Shown one piece after another: positions 56,478 to 64,000 of a stretch of 64,000 bases of DNA. Location of the stretch: positions 62,001-126,000 of the forward strand of contig NZ_AZEH01000025.1 in assembly GCF_001436275.1 (NCBI RefSeq). The letters run 5' to 3'. The first letter of the stretch is position 1. Each line of letters starts with the position of its first letter. Made by a program: the position numbers and the translations under genes. The notes beneath the pieces are model-generated. The model ran no database searches. It worked only from the letters and a program-made list of their open reading frames with translations, and was not told the DNA's origin. The DNA comes from Liquorilactobacillus oeni DSM 19972 (GTDB taxonomy: Bacteria; Bacillota; Bacilli; Lactobacillales; Lactobacillaceae).

Positions 56478-56600
56478 GGGATTGGGTCAAAGCTTATCTT
56501 TTGACTCAGTTTTTTTGTACTCTCTTGCAGTTTCCATATTAACATGTTTCAATAGTCAGCCCTTTTCTGCTTAAAGTCTAACGACTATTGGCACACTCCC
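56478..56600 (-). repeat. Intergenic foldback repeat, copy 11 (short form)
   Basis: Inverse orientation, centre deleted. Terminator-like GGGATTGGGTCAAAG with CTTTTGACTCAG and T7 at the left, then CAATAGTC (about 56551) with GACTATTG (56583-56590) only about 30 bp apart. Confidence 0.8.
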
Positions 56601-56648
56601 TTATCTTCATCAAAAATGTTTAATTTACATTTCATATTTTTAAATATA

Positions 56649-57143
56649 TTATTTATTACTAAAAACTCTATTGCCTAAACGATAATAAACTGGCAACGCA
56701 ACGAATGCTCCTGCCAATCCCTGCACAAAGTTCAAGGGAACTCCAATTAGGCCAGTCTGTAGAGTATACATCAGTGAGTCGCTAATCAGATATCCACCCA
56801 CCATTACAACTACGCCCACTGTTAAGCCTAACCAAGAGGCATATTTCCCATTTTTTTCACTAAGCATCCCAGCTAAATAACCCTCTAAGCCGTGAATTAT
56901 CAGTGAAAAGAACATATATTGCGGGAAGCCCGAAATCAGATCCAAGAAGAAGCCGCTGAATCCTCCCACAACCGCACCTGCATATCTTCCCAACAATAAA
57001 GCAGCAATAAAAATTCCAGCATCACATAAATTAATATTACCGTGTGTCATTGGGAGCGGAATCAAGAATACACGTGCAATCACTACATTAACAGCAATTA
57101 AGATTGCCAATAACGTAACCTGCTTTAATCTATCTTGTTTCAT
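56649..57143 (-). CDS. ECF transporter S component, probable vitamin B6 (PdxU2-like)
   Basis: A 164-residue membrane protein with about five or six hydrophobic segments and the S-component pattern (LLAILIAVNVVIARVFLIPLP, FIAALLLGRYAGAVVGGFSGFFLDLISG). The ATG at 57143 follows AAAGGAAG; fourteen earlier in-frame codons lack a ribosome site. It lies 105 bp after the pyridoxal kinase gene on the same strand, the arrangement on which the PdxU/PdxU2 pyridoxine transporters were predicted. The energising EcfAA'T genes are elsewhere. Confidence 0.78.
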   Translation of the reverse strand: MKQDRLKQVTLLAILIAVNVVIARVFLIPLPMTHGNINLCDAGIFIAALLLGRYAGAVVGGFSGFFLDLISGFPQYMFFSLIIHGLEGYLAGMLSEKNGKYASWLGLTVGVVVMVGGYLISDSLMYTLQTGLIGVPLNFVQGLAGAFVALPVYYRLGNRVFSNK

Positions 57144-57248
57144 TTTTCTTCTTCCTTTCCTAGGTACTTCAGCAATAAAACTCATAATAAGCTAATTAAA
57201 TTGTAATTTAATCATTATTCTAGCATTATTTAATCTGAGATAAAACAT

Positions 57249-58097
57249 CTATTCGTCTCTTATTTCAAGTATTTTCTTAATAATAGGCATCAGTTCTACG
57301 CCAAAGCGCCGCTTAACTTGTTTGTTTTCCAATCCTCTTAAAGCATGATAAGTTACTTTTGTTGCGAACCTTACTGCTTGACCGAAGGAAGCTCCATTCC
57401 ATAAACTTCCAGTTAAAAGGGCTGCAAAAATATCCCCGCTTCCATAAAAATGCCCTTTAAGACATGGATAATAGCAGGATTGGACAATTCCATTTTCAAG
57501 CCAGATGCACCCTATCTTATTTTGTACTCTGACACCCGTGATCACTGCTTTGCCCCCTGCTTTTAACTGGCTTTGCATTTTGAGCAGCAGCTCTTTTTGC
57601 TGCAGTTTTGAAGGTTCTTTCAAACAAACTCTTCCAGCCAAAAAACAGGCCTCTGTTAAATTCGGAGTACTTATATCTGCATATTTAAGCAGTTTTTCAG
57701 TCGAATTAAGCTGTTCGGTTGTAAAGGAAGGATAAAGCTTCCCTTCATCCGCCATTACTGGATCAACCACCACTAATCTCAAAGAAGCAGTTTTCAAAAA
57801 TGTTTTCAAAACTTCGCTGACTTCAACACTATCAATATAGCCTAATAAAGCTCCTTGCAGCGGAACATGCTGCGTTTTCCAGTGTGCAATAGTTTTTTTT
57901 ATCCATACAGCCGTTTCCAGCCTTACTGGAGTGCCGAAGCCCTCACTTTGTGTAGACATGATTCCAGTTGGCAAAAGTGCTACGGATATGCCTTGAGACT
58001 CTAGAATAGGAAATGCAGCGGTTGTTGATAGGCTACCGAGGGCACAAAGGTCTTCTGCTAATATCAAATATTCTTTATGCTCCATCGTGTACCTCAT
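57249..58097 (-). CDS. pdxK: Pyridoxal / pyridoxine kinase
   Basis: Phosphorylates B6 vitamers to make pyridoxal phosphate. About 282 residues of the ribokinase fold: LILAEDLCALGSLSTTAAFPIL, VVDPVMADEGKLYPSF (about 128) with the ATP/metal site, STPNLTEACFLAG, and GHFYGSGDIFAALLTG (about 222) with the catalytic Asp in GSGD. The ATG at 58097 has AGAGGA 5 nt upstream; an ATG four codons later is an alternative. Probably one transcript with the S component at 56649. Confidence 0.9.
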   Translation of the reverse strand: MRYTMEHKEYLILAEDLCALGSLSTTAAFPILESQGISVALLPTGIMSTQSEGFGTPVRLETAVWIKKTIAHWKTQHVPLQGALLGYIDSVEVSEVLKTFLKTASLRLVVVDPVMADEGKLYPSFTTEQLNSTEKLLKYADISTPNLTEACFLAGRVCLKEPSKLQQKELLLKMQSQLKAGGKAVITGVRVQNKIGCIWLENGIVQSCYYPCLKGHFYGSGDIFAALLTGSLWNGASFGQAVRFATKVTYHALRGLENKQVKRRFGVELMPIIKKILEIRDE

Positions 58098-58280
58098 CTT
58101 CTTCCTCTGGTAGATAATATAACGGCTGCGTTCAGATTCTACTTTAAAATTACTTTTATTCTTAGAGTATACATAACTATTCAGCATAAAAACAATGTAT
58201 TTTGTATTCAAATAATTAACTGTTGTTTTTACAAGCAGAAAGATAATCCTGTTGATAGTTATAAGGCTTCTTACTACTAC

Positions 58281-58317
58281 AAAAAAGCGACCAATTCTAG
58301 AATAGAATAAAGTCGCT
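58281..58317 (-). terminator. Terminator after the 48-aa membrane protein gene
   Basis: Minus strand: AGCGAC (58312-58317) pairs with GTCGCT (58286-58291) over a 20-nt loop that can itself pair (ATTCTAGAAT), then T5. Confidence 0.55.
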
Positions 58318-58425
58318 ATTATTTACTTGCATTAAAATGTCACTTTGGCACTTACCGCTATCTTTTTTTAAGTTCGGCAAGGCATATTTCAGAAAAGTTC
58401 ATATTTTGCTGTACCTGTAATCCTA

Positions 58426-58572
58426 TCAGCTATTCTTATGCAGTAAATTTTGTAATTTATCACCTAAAGTATCAATCTTCTTAGACGCAAAAATCGTCGC
58501 TCCAATTAAAAAGCCGCCCACTATCAAGGTGCTTGCAACCATAAACTTAAAAATTGATTTTAAAGCTTCCAT
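58426..58572 (-). CDS. Small single-span membrane protein, 48 aa, unrecognised
   Basis: ATG at 58572 has GAGGGGG 7 nt upstream. The product has one hydrophobic segment (VASTLIVGGFLIGATIFA, residues 11-28) followed by a charged, helical tail (SKKIDTLGDKLQNLLHKNS) and stops at TGA 58426. Size, clean ribosome site and a terminator downstream support a real gene. I do not recognise the family. Possible roles are a membrane regulator or stress peptide, but nothing in the context shows this. Confidence 0.7.
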   Translation of the reverse strand: MEALKSIFKFMVASTLIVGGFLIGATIFASKKIDTLGDKLQNLLHKNS

Positions 58573-58825
58573 CGTAATTCCCCCTCATATCTCTAAGACA
58601 TACTACTTTGTCTTGTATCGTCTATATCTCGTTGTCAGTTCCTTACTGATTGCTAGAAAAAGCTGCACTAGTGAAAGAAGCAAGGAAACCTTCGTCCAAA
58701 AACTAATTTTGTTACCTGCTCTTTTCAACTGTCCGCCCCCGATCCTTTTTCTTAACTAACTACAAGTTAATTATAGATGAAAACGGTACCCAATATCTAG
58801 TAATACGAATTGAGTACTGTTTTAC

Positions 58826-59773
58826 CTACTGTTTATTCAAAACAAGTTTTTTTAATACTTCAATAAAGTCCTCATCATCATTAAGAGCAGGAATCATTCT
58901 ATAATCAACTCCGCCACTATCCAAAAAATAAGCCTGGTTTTCAATCTGTAATTCATGCAGTGTTTCGAGGCAATCGGCAACAAAACTGGGGGCAACAACT
59001 AAAACCCTTTTTATGCCTTTGCTGGGCAGAAGCTTCAGAGTCGTATCTGTTGCTGGTTTTAACCATTCATTCGGTCCAAAACGGGACTGAAAAGTTTGAA
59101 AATGAGGATATGGTCCGAGTTGTTTCATTATTAATTCAGTTGTAAGCGTACAACGCTTTTGGTAAGGATCACCCTTTTTTATATAGCTGACAGGCAGTCC
59201 ATGATAAGAAAATAAAATTTTATCCGGCTGGAATTTCTCAATCTCCAGCTTTATTTTTTGCGCTATTACCCTTATATAAGGATCAAAGTCGCAAAAATCC
59301 GTGACAATATGTAAGTTTGGAATCTCAGTACGTTTAAAATAAAACCGATTGACTTCATCAAGAACTGAACCCACAGTTGTTGTCGAATATTGAGGATAAA
59401 GCGGAATAATTGTTAAGTCATCGATTTCCAAAGCCTCAAACTCTTTTAATACAGTCGGAATTAATGGACTGCTATAACTCATAGCATACTTGACCACGTA
59501 CTGAACGAGCTGCTGCTGCAGCAGCTGTGTTTGCCTTTGCGTGTAGTACAACAATGGTGAGCCATGCTCTTTTGACCAGATTTTTTGATACAACTGTGCT
59601 GATTTTTGCGGTCGATGCGGCAAGATCATTAAATTCAGAATCGGCTTCCATTTCCAAGCAGGCATATCAATCACACGCTGATCACTTAAAAATTTTTTCA
59701 AGTAGGCCCTTACGTCCGCAACTGCTGTGGTTTCAGGAGTTCCTAGATTTACAAGCAACACACCTTTTTTCAT
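58826..59773 (-). CDS. hemH: Ferrochelatase (CpfC/HemH family)
   Basis: A 315-residue ferrochelatase, which inserts iron into protoporphyrin IX or, in Firmicutes, coproporphyrin III. GVLLVNLGTPE at the N-terminus, FSYHGLPVSYIKKGDPY with the catalytic His (about 183) and VVAPSFVADCLETLHEL with the catalytic Glu (about 264) are intact. The ATG at 59773 follows AAAGGAG by 8 nt. No other haem synthesis gene is in the window, and lactobacilli are usually haem auxotrophs, so it may use imported porphyrin or work on imported haem. It is 35 bp downstream of the NEAT-like gene on the same strand. Confidence 0.93.
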   Translation of the reverse strand: MKKGVLLVNLGTPETTAVADVRAYLKKFLSDQRVIDMPAWKWKPILNLMILPHRPQKSAQLYQKIWSKEHGSPLLYYTQRQTQLLQQQLVQYVVKYAMSYSSPLIPTVLKEFEALEIDDLTIIPLYPQYSTTTVGSVLDEVNRFYFKRTEIPNLHIVTDFCDFDPYIRVIAQKIKLEIEKFQPDKILFSYHGLPVSYIKKGDPYQKRCTLTTELIMKQLGPYPHFQTFQSRFGPNEWLKPATDTTLKLLPSKGIKRVLVVAPSFVADCLETLHELQIENQAYFLDSGGVDYRMIPALNDDEDFIEVLKKLVLNKQ

Positions 59774-59808
59774 TTTCTTCACTCCTTTACTGTGCTGTTC
59801 TATCGGAA

Positions 59809-60654
59809 CTAAACACTACGATTATTTGCAAGCAAGGTTCTGAAACCTATTCCTAAACCAAGTACAACTGCGGCTACTAAAACAAGCTGCTTGCTATTAT
59901 TATTATCTTTATTATCAGTTTCATGGTTCTGCGGTCTATTTTCAGTACTGACACTGCTACTGAACGTTTCTGTCTTTACTATTCCATTAACCGGCGGCAA
60001 GGTTGTTATATCAGTACTTATAACCTTTACGGCAAATGTCTGGGGAATACTGTTTTGCGAGAAATGTTTTGAAATTGCATTTTCTTGTTTCCATAAAGAG
60101 CTTGTCACGGCTTGTTTTAGAGGAGTAGGAGGACTGCTTTGTGTTTCTGTACTAGTTGAATAATAATACATTGTACTGCTTAAAGATGATACTTCAGCAG
60201 GAACAGCACTTGCGGAAGATTCAGCAGCAGACAATGATTGTGGGAGGTCTGCCGTATCAAAAACAATAAGAAAATGTTCTGTTTCTTGTTTATTTTCAGC
60301 TGTTTTTTTTGTTATTTTCCCTTCAAGCGGAACTCCCAGATTTTGCACCAAAAAAGTGACAGATAATTCTTCACTTTGAGGTTTAAATTGCTGCCCATTA
60401 ATAATCAAGTCGGTCTCTGTACCAGCTGGTGTCAAAAACAAGGTCACTATATAGCGATCTTGAGTAACTGAAACTTTGGCGTTATTTGTAAAGTAACTCT
60501 CCGCAGCGGAAGAATCTCCCGTTTCAAAATCCTTCAATCGATAATTAATTTGGTAATCAACCGTACCCGTCTGCTCCGCATGTGCTTCAAATGACAGATT
60601 CATTAATAAGATTAATATGGTCGTGAAAAACACCGCTAGTATTTTTTTAATCAT
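59809..60654 (-). CDS. Membrane-anchored NEAT-domain-like protein
   Basis: A 281-residue surface protein. Signal peptide at residues 1-27 (ending FEAHA). Residues about 30-140 resemble a NEAT haem-binding domain: VDYQINYRLKDFETGDSSAAESYF, AKVSVTQDRYIVTLFL, then LEGKIT and HFLIVFDTADLP as last strands. The usual Tyr-x3-Tyr haem ligand pair is not evident; a His stands near that position. A Ser/Thr-rich linker leads to a C-terminal membrane helix (QLVLVAAVVLGLGIGFRTLL) without an LPXTG motif. It lies directly upstream of hemH, which supports a porphyrin or haem role. The family call is moderate. Confidence 0.72.
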   Translation of the reverse strand: MIKKILAVFFTTILILLMNLSFEAHAEQTGTVDYQINYRLKDFETGDSSAAESYFTNNAKVSVTQDRYIVTLFLTPAGTETDLIINGQQFKPQSEELSVTFLVQNLGVPLEGKITKKTAENKQETEHFLIVFDTADLPQSLSAAESSASAVPAEVSSLSSTMYYYSTSTETQSSPPTPLKQAVTSSLWKQENAISKHFSQNSIPQTFAVKVISTDITTLPPVNGIVKTETFSSSVSTENRPQNHETDNKDNNNSKQLVLVAAVVLGLGIGFRTLLANNRSV

Positions 60655-60802
60655 TTGCCTAACCTTTACTTTTCGTTCACTGCTTTGTTTTTAAAAAGCT
60701 AACTTTCAAAATTATATCATTAACTTTCCTTCAGTTCTTCATTTGAATAAAATAATTCGCAAAAAAGTAAAAGCAATAACATCATTAAAAACTATTTAAT
60801 AT

Positions 60803-60853
60803 AAAAAGATCCAGTCTGAGAAATTAAGCTAACTACGTTTCTCAATCTGAATC
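60803..60853 (-). terminator. Terminator after the dha-glpF run
   Basis: Minus strand: 60838-60853 pairs with 60808-60823 (13 of 16 pairs), then T5. It is 65 bp after the glpF stop. Confidence 0.65.
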
Positions 60854-60917
60854 CAATTTAAAATTTTTTTATTTTTATTTTAAACCTATAACTGCACTTT
60901 ATATTAAAATAAAATTT

Positions 60918-61625
60918 TTATGGCATAATGAATTCTAAACCTGCAGCCAAAACTCCGCCCACAATCGGTCCTACCATCGGCACCCATGCATATGACCAAT
61001 TAGGGTTTGTTTTATTTGGAACCGGTAAAACAGTATAAGCAAAACGAGGTCCCCAGTCACGGGCAGGGTTAAGAGCAAATCCGGTAGTTCCGCCTAATGC
61101 CAGTCCAACTACAGTAATTAACAACCCTACAATAACTGGTTTTAAACCTTGTGTAAAATCTCCTAAGTTTAGCAGTGTAAAAATGAAGGCAAAAGTAGCA
61201 ATCACTTCACTTAAAAAGTTAAAGGTCGGATTTTCAATTGCAGGTGCGGTTGCAAAAATCCCAACATGATTTCCGTCTTTTGCTGTCTTAGTATCTTTAA
61301 AGTGCGGGTAGTATTGGACAACTACAATAGCTGCACCAATAAACGCTCCTATAAATTGCCCCAACAAGTATGGTAAAACCTCACTCCAAGGAAAGAAACC
61401 AAAAGCTGCAAAACCGATCGTTACAGCAGGATTAAGATGGCCTTGTGATCCAAAGTGTCCTGCTACGTATACCCCGAAAGTTACAGCTAAACCCCAAGCA
61501 AGTGAAATGAATGTCCAATTCTGCGCATGCGCATATGTTTTTTTTAGATTAACTCCAGCCCCGCAGCCAACACCAAAAATTATTAAAACTGCTGTTCCCA
61601 GTAATTCACCCCAAAAGCCATTCAT
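60918..61625 (-). CDS. glpF: Glycerol uptake facilitator
   Basis: A 235-residue aquaglyceroporin. The two pore motifs are HLNPAVTIG (about 62) and ALNPARDWGPR (about 185); the Asp after NPAR is typical of glycerol rather than water channels. Six membrane segments. AAGGAGGG precedes the ATG. It follows dhaM by 13 bp, so glycerol or dihydroxyacetone uptake is tied to the kinase. Confidence 0.93.
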   Translation of the reverse strand: MNGFWGELLGTAVLIIFGVGCGAGVNLKKTYAHAQNWTFISLAWGLAVTFGVYVAGHFGSQGHLNPAVTIGFAAFGFFPWSEVLPYLLGQFIGAFIGAAIVVVQYYPHFKDTKTAKDGNHVGIFATAPAIENPTFNFLSEVIATFAFIFTLLNLGDFTQGLKPVIVGLLITVVGLALGGTTGFALNPARDWGPRFAYTVLPVPNKTNPNWSYAWVPMVGPIVGGVLAAGLEFIMP

Positions 61626-61638
61626 ACAGATACCCTCC

Positions 61639-62013
61639 TTATTTAATCTTCAAAGGTGCCAATTGTTCTTCAACGTCTTTAAGTGCTACATCCGCTTGCA
61701 GAAGCGTTGCTGCAGTATATGCTCCTTCAATCAACGCTGCATCATAAATGTGAACTTTTTTATCAGTCATCTCAACAGCAAGTTCAAGGTTCATTTTCGA
61801 ACTGCCAAGATCATAAAATGCAGCAATTTCATCTGCCTTGTTTTCGGTAAACGCAGTTGAAATTTTAGCAGCGCTCGTTCCAATATCATTATCATCAGTT
61901 CCGCCAGCAAAAGTGATTGAAACATCTGCAGCGACTTGTTCAAGCAAACGTGGAATCCCCGCGGCCACTTCTGGAACATGAGAAACGATTACTATTCCAA
62001 TTTTTTTTGTCAT
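61639..62013 (-). CDS. dhaM: PTS-dependent dihydroxyacetone kinase, phosphoryl donor subunit
   Basis: A 124-residue DhaM of the short type, only the EIIA-man-like domain. VIVSHVPEVAAGI holds the phosphorylated His (about residue 11) and FAGGTDDNDIGTSAAKI is conserved. It passes phosphate from HPr to DhaL-ADP. Overlaps the dhaL stop by 4 nt; AGGAGG lies in the end of dhaL. Confidence 0.92.
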   Translation of the reverse strand: MTKKIGIVIVSHVPEVAAGIPRLLEQVAADVSITFAGGTDDNDIGTSAAKISTAFTENKADEIAAFYDLGSSKMNLELAVEMTDKKVHIYDAALIEGAYTAATLLQADVALKDVEEQLAPLKIK

Positions 62014-62594
62014 TTTGTACCTCCTGCGTCTATAAATGTTTCGAAAAGGTATCCGCTCGACATCGCCCCTGGATCAAGATGGCCAATTGATCTTTCTCCC
62101 AAATAAGATGCGCGTCCTTTACGTGCTTCCATATCTTTTGTACTTTCAACTGCTTTTTTGATTTCTTCTTTTGAAAAGCTGCCATCACTAAAAGTCTTCA
62201 CAATGGGGGCCCAGACATCAACCATCGTCTTGTCGCCTTCTTTTGCCCCGCCGCGTTTCTTGATTCCTTCTAGCGCAACTGTAAACAGCTCTTCTGGTTT
62301 TTGCGTTTCATTGCATTTTTTTGCCATCTCTAAAAAGGCTGTTCCATATAGCGGTCCAGAAGCCCCGCCTACTTTACTAATAAGTGCCATTGCGATCGCT
62401 TGCAAAGTTGCCTTTAAATCTGGTTCTTTGAGTTTAGCAAGACCTTCTTTAACTCCAGTTACCCCGCGTTTCATATTATTGCCATGATCACCATCACCTA
62501 TAGGGGTATCCAACTCGCTAAGATAAGCTTTATTTTTATCAATTTCATCGTAAAACAGTTCCATCCATTTCTTTGTCAATTCAACTGTCAGCAT
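62010..62594 (-). CDS. dhaL: Dihydroxyacetone kinase, ADP-binding subunit
   Basis: A 194-residue all-helical nucleotide-binding subunit. LDTPIGDGDHGNNMKRG (about 28) holds the Asp residues that bind Mg-ADP, KVGGASGPLYGTAFLEMA (about 70) and RKGRASYLGERSIGHLDPGAMSS (about 160) complete the site. The ATG at 62594 follows GGAGG; nine earlier in-frame codons contain that site. Lies between dhaK and dhaM. Confidence 0.93.
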   Translation of the reverse strand: MLTVELTKKWMELFYDEIDKNKAYLSELDTPIGDGDHGNNMKRGVTGVKEGLAKLKEPDLKATLQAIAMALISKVGGASGPLYGTAFLEMAKKCNETQKPEELFTVALEGIKKRGGAKEGDKTMVDVWAPIVKTFSDGSFSKEEIKKAVESTKDMEARKGRASYLGERSIGHLDPGAMSSGYLFETFIDAGGTK

Positions 62595-62633
62595 TTCTGC
62601 TTCCTCCTTCGCCATTGTCAAACATTTAATTAT

Positions 62634-63629
62634 TTACCAACCTACTGTCTCAACTGAATAGTTCAGATATTCCAACCACTTTTTATCAGTTAATTCAAAA
62701 ATTGTTAAAGAAATACCTGCCATGTCGATCGAAGTCATGTAATTTCCAACTTTCATAAAAGCAGGTTTGATCTTTTTTTCTGCCAATTTATCTAAAACAT
62801 CATGACTAAAGATATACTGCTCCATCAATGGAGTAGCCCCCATACCGTTAACTAAAACCGCATATTGTTTTTCAGGATCCAGGTGCTGCTGTTCATCAAG
62901 TTTGGTAATTAATTCTCCCACTAACTTTTTAGAAGTTTTAATTTTTTCACGTCGATAGCCCGGCTCACTGTGAATTCCAACACCATATTCAATCTCATCA
63001 TCTGCTAATTCAAAGCCTGGTTTTCCAACTTCAGGAACAGTGGCTGCAGATAATGCAACTGCCAGAGTACTAATGTGCGGTAATGCATTTTTGGCAAGTT
63101 CTTCAAGCTCATCTAAACTTGCGCCTTGGTCCGCTGCAGCACCTACAAGTTTATGCATAATGACTGTTCCCGCAACTCCGCGTTTCCCTTGTGTATATAA
63201 ACTATTTTCTACGGCAATATCATCATCAACTATGATAGATTTAACCTTAATTCCGTCTACATCGGCCATGTCTTTTGCCATCTCAAAGTTCATTACATCA
63301 CCGGAATAATTTTTGATTACAAGAAAAACGCCTTTTCCTTGATCAACAGCCTGAATCGCTTTATAAATCTGATCAGGTGTTGGCGAGGTAAAGACCTGCC
63401 CGCAAACCGCAGCACTTAACATTCCCTTCCCAACAAAGCCTGCATGTGCCGGTTCGTGACCGCTACCGCCACCGCTGACAATTCCAACTTTGCCCTTCAT
63501 TGAAGCCTTATCACTACGTACCACAGCCTCTGTATCCGGAATTCTTTCTAAGTACTCCGGATATGAGCGAACAAGTCCGTCAACCATTTCAGGAACAACA
63601 TCTTGCGGACTATTAATGATTTTCTTCAT
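62634..63629 (-). CDS. dhaK: Dihydroxyacetone kinase, substrate-binding subunit
   Basis: A 331-residue subunit that binds dihydroxyacetone covalently as a hemiaminal to His. GIVSGGGSGHEPAHAGFVGKGM (about 48) and the substrate His in GIHSEPGYRREK (about 217) are intact. The ATG at 63629 is preceded by AAGGGG; a GTG three codons earlier is possible. First gene of dhaK-dhaL-dhaM-glpF. A cre-like site lies 42 bp upstream, so catabolite repression is likely. No glycerol dehydrogenase is in the window. Confidence 0.93.
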   Translation of the reverse strand: MKKIINSPQDVVPEMVDGLVRSYPEYLERIPDTEAVVRSDKASMKGKVGIVSGGGSGHEPAHAGFVGKGMLSAAVCGQVFTSPTPDQIYKAIQAVDQGKGVFLVIKNYSGDVMNFEMAKDMADVDGIKVKSIIVDDDIAVENSLYTQGKRGVAGTVIMHKLVGAAADQGASLDELEELAKNALPHISTLAVALSAATVPEVGKPGFELADDEIEYGVGIHSEPGYRREKIKTSKKLVGELITKLDEQQHLDPEKQYAVLVNGMGATPLMEQYIFSHDVLDKLAEKKIKPAFMKVGNYMTSIDMAGISLTIFELTDKKWLEYLNYSVETVGW

Positions 63630-63670
63630 CTGTTTCACTACCCCTTCTTACAAAATTTTAAACCAGTAAA

Positions 63671-63684
63671 AGTACGCGCTTACA
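63671..63684 (-). promoter_or_regulatory. Cre-like site upstream of dhaK
   Basis: Minus strand TGTAAGCGCGTACT, matching the cre consensus TGNAARCGNTNNCA at most fixed positions (mismatches at the T after CGN and at the last base). Confidence 0.5.
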
Positions 63685-63828
63685 TAAAAGCAAATAAAAA
63701 TATGCCTCTATATAAATTTTTACCATAAATAAGCGCAATGAAACAGTAAAACGACTTATTTTTCACATGATATTCTTGGAGCAAAACAAAAAATAGTTTT
63801 TCTAAGCGCTATTGCAGAAATTGCTGTT

Positions 63829-64000
63829 TCAACTCTTTTTATAACCAATATGCAAAGCACCGGCACCCAAGTTAAACAGTCTGTAGCTAACATCTACTGC
63901 CCCTGCTGCGATAAACATCCCTTTCAGCTGATCAGGAGTCGCAAATTTTTCAGATGTTTTATGCAGATAATCATAATCTGCATATTTGTTGCCCTTTAAC
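63829..64000 (-). CDS. UbiE/COQ5-like SAM methyltransferase, C-terminal end only
   Basis: The frame is open to the window edge and ends at TGA 63829. The 56 visible residues contain YDYLHKTSEKFATPDQLKGM and FNLGAGALHIGYKK, like the C-terminus of UbiE/MenG-type methyltransferases (which usually end in a Gly-rich strand and H-x-G-x-K). The SAM-binding part is outside the window, so the identity as menaquinone methyltransferase is not settled. Confidence 0.7.
   Translation of the reverse strand, partial: LKGNKYADYDYLHKTSEKFATPDQLKGMFIAAGAVDVSYRLFNLGAGALHIGYKKS

Noticed and set aside
6163-56600. Interspersed repeats as CRISPR or insertion sequences
   Set aside because: No regular spacers, no transposase and no cas genes; copies are single, structured and at gene ends.
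58529-58759. 76-codon + strand frame
   Set aside because: No ribosome site and it is antisense to the better supported 48-aa gene.

Overview
The window looks like chromosomal DNA of a low-GC, Gram-positive lactic acid bacterium (family Lactobacillaceae). Support: AGGAGG-type ribosome sites throughout, T-box leaders, a phosphoketolase, an adenosylcobalamin-dependent (class II) ribonucleotide reductase, ECF vitamin transporters, a cyclopropane fatty acid synthase and a glucan-binding-repeat surface protein. Genus is a guess: a Liquorilactobacillus-like species would fit, but nothing here proves it. I saw no tRNA, rRNA, CRISPR array, prophage or complete insertion sequence.

Layout. 1-6100: end of an alpha-glucosidase, a gene-poor 1.2 kb, class III fructose-1,6-bisphosphatase, an unknown 102-aa protein and a lone glycosyltransferase. 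6500-10400: a B12 module (class II RNR, secreted DUF4430 protein, ECF S component, cobalamin adenosyltransferase) behind two NrdR-like boxes. 10800-18650: GNAT, fumarate reductase plus fumarase, a frameshifted VOC gene, butanediol-type dehydrogenase with a cre site, galE and a GntR regulator. 18700-26050: CDF transporter and divergent TetR regulator sharing an operator, ThrE-type exporter, old yellow enzyme, acetyltransferase, DUF2000 protein and an AraC gene cut by an in-frame stop. 26380-31420: phosphoketolase, amino acid permease behind a T-box with an apparent Tyr specifier, and a phosphatase. 31700-40000: serine-rich surface protein, TPR membrane protein, DedA, Cfa, KtrB, a small DUF2187-like protein and a MupG-family protein. 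40100-43000: TPP riboswitch and ykoEDC. 43400-49300: MetE-like protein behind a Met T-box, D,D-carboxypeptidase with a two-component system, acetolactate decarboxylase. 49600-54850: argCJBDF behind an ARG box. 55000-64000: FAD oxidase, B6 salvage pair, a 48-aa membrane protein, ferrochelatase next to a NEAT-like protein, glpF-dhaMLK and the end of a UbiE-like methyltransferase.

Together the genes describe a fermentative, vitamin-scavenging cell. B12, thiamine precursor and B6 are imported and activated. Pyruvate overflow can go to acetoin and butanediol (aldC, bdh), reducing power to succinate (fumC, fumarate reductase), and glycerol or dihydroxyacetone enters through glpF and dhaKLM.

The most unusual feature is a family of about eleven intergenic repeats of 70-310 bp at 3' ends of genes. 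Each full copy carries a long foldback (outer stem CAATAGTC/GACTATTG, or the covarying CATAAGTC/GACTTATG) joined to a terminator-like hairpin built on GGGGCTGGGTCAAAA. The paired changes support selection on the folded form. Second in interest is the pairing of a NEAT-like surface protein with a ferrochelatase.
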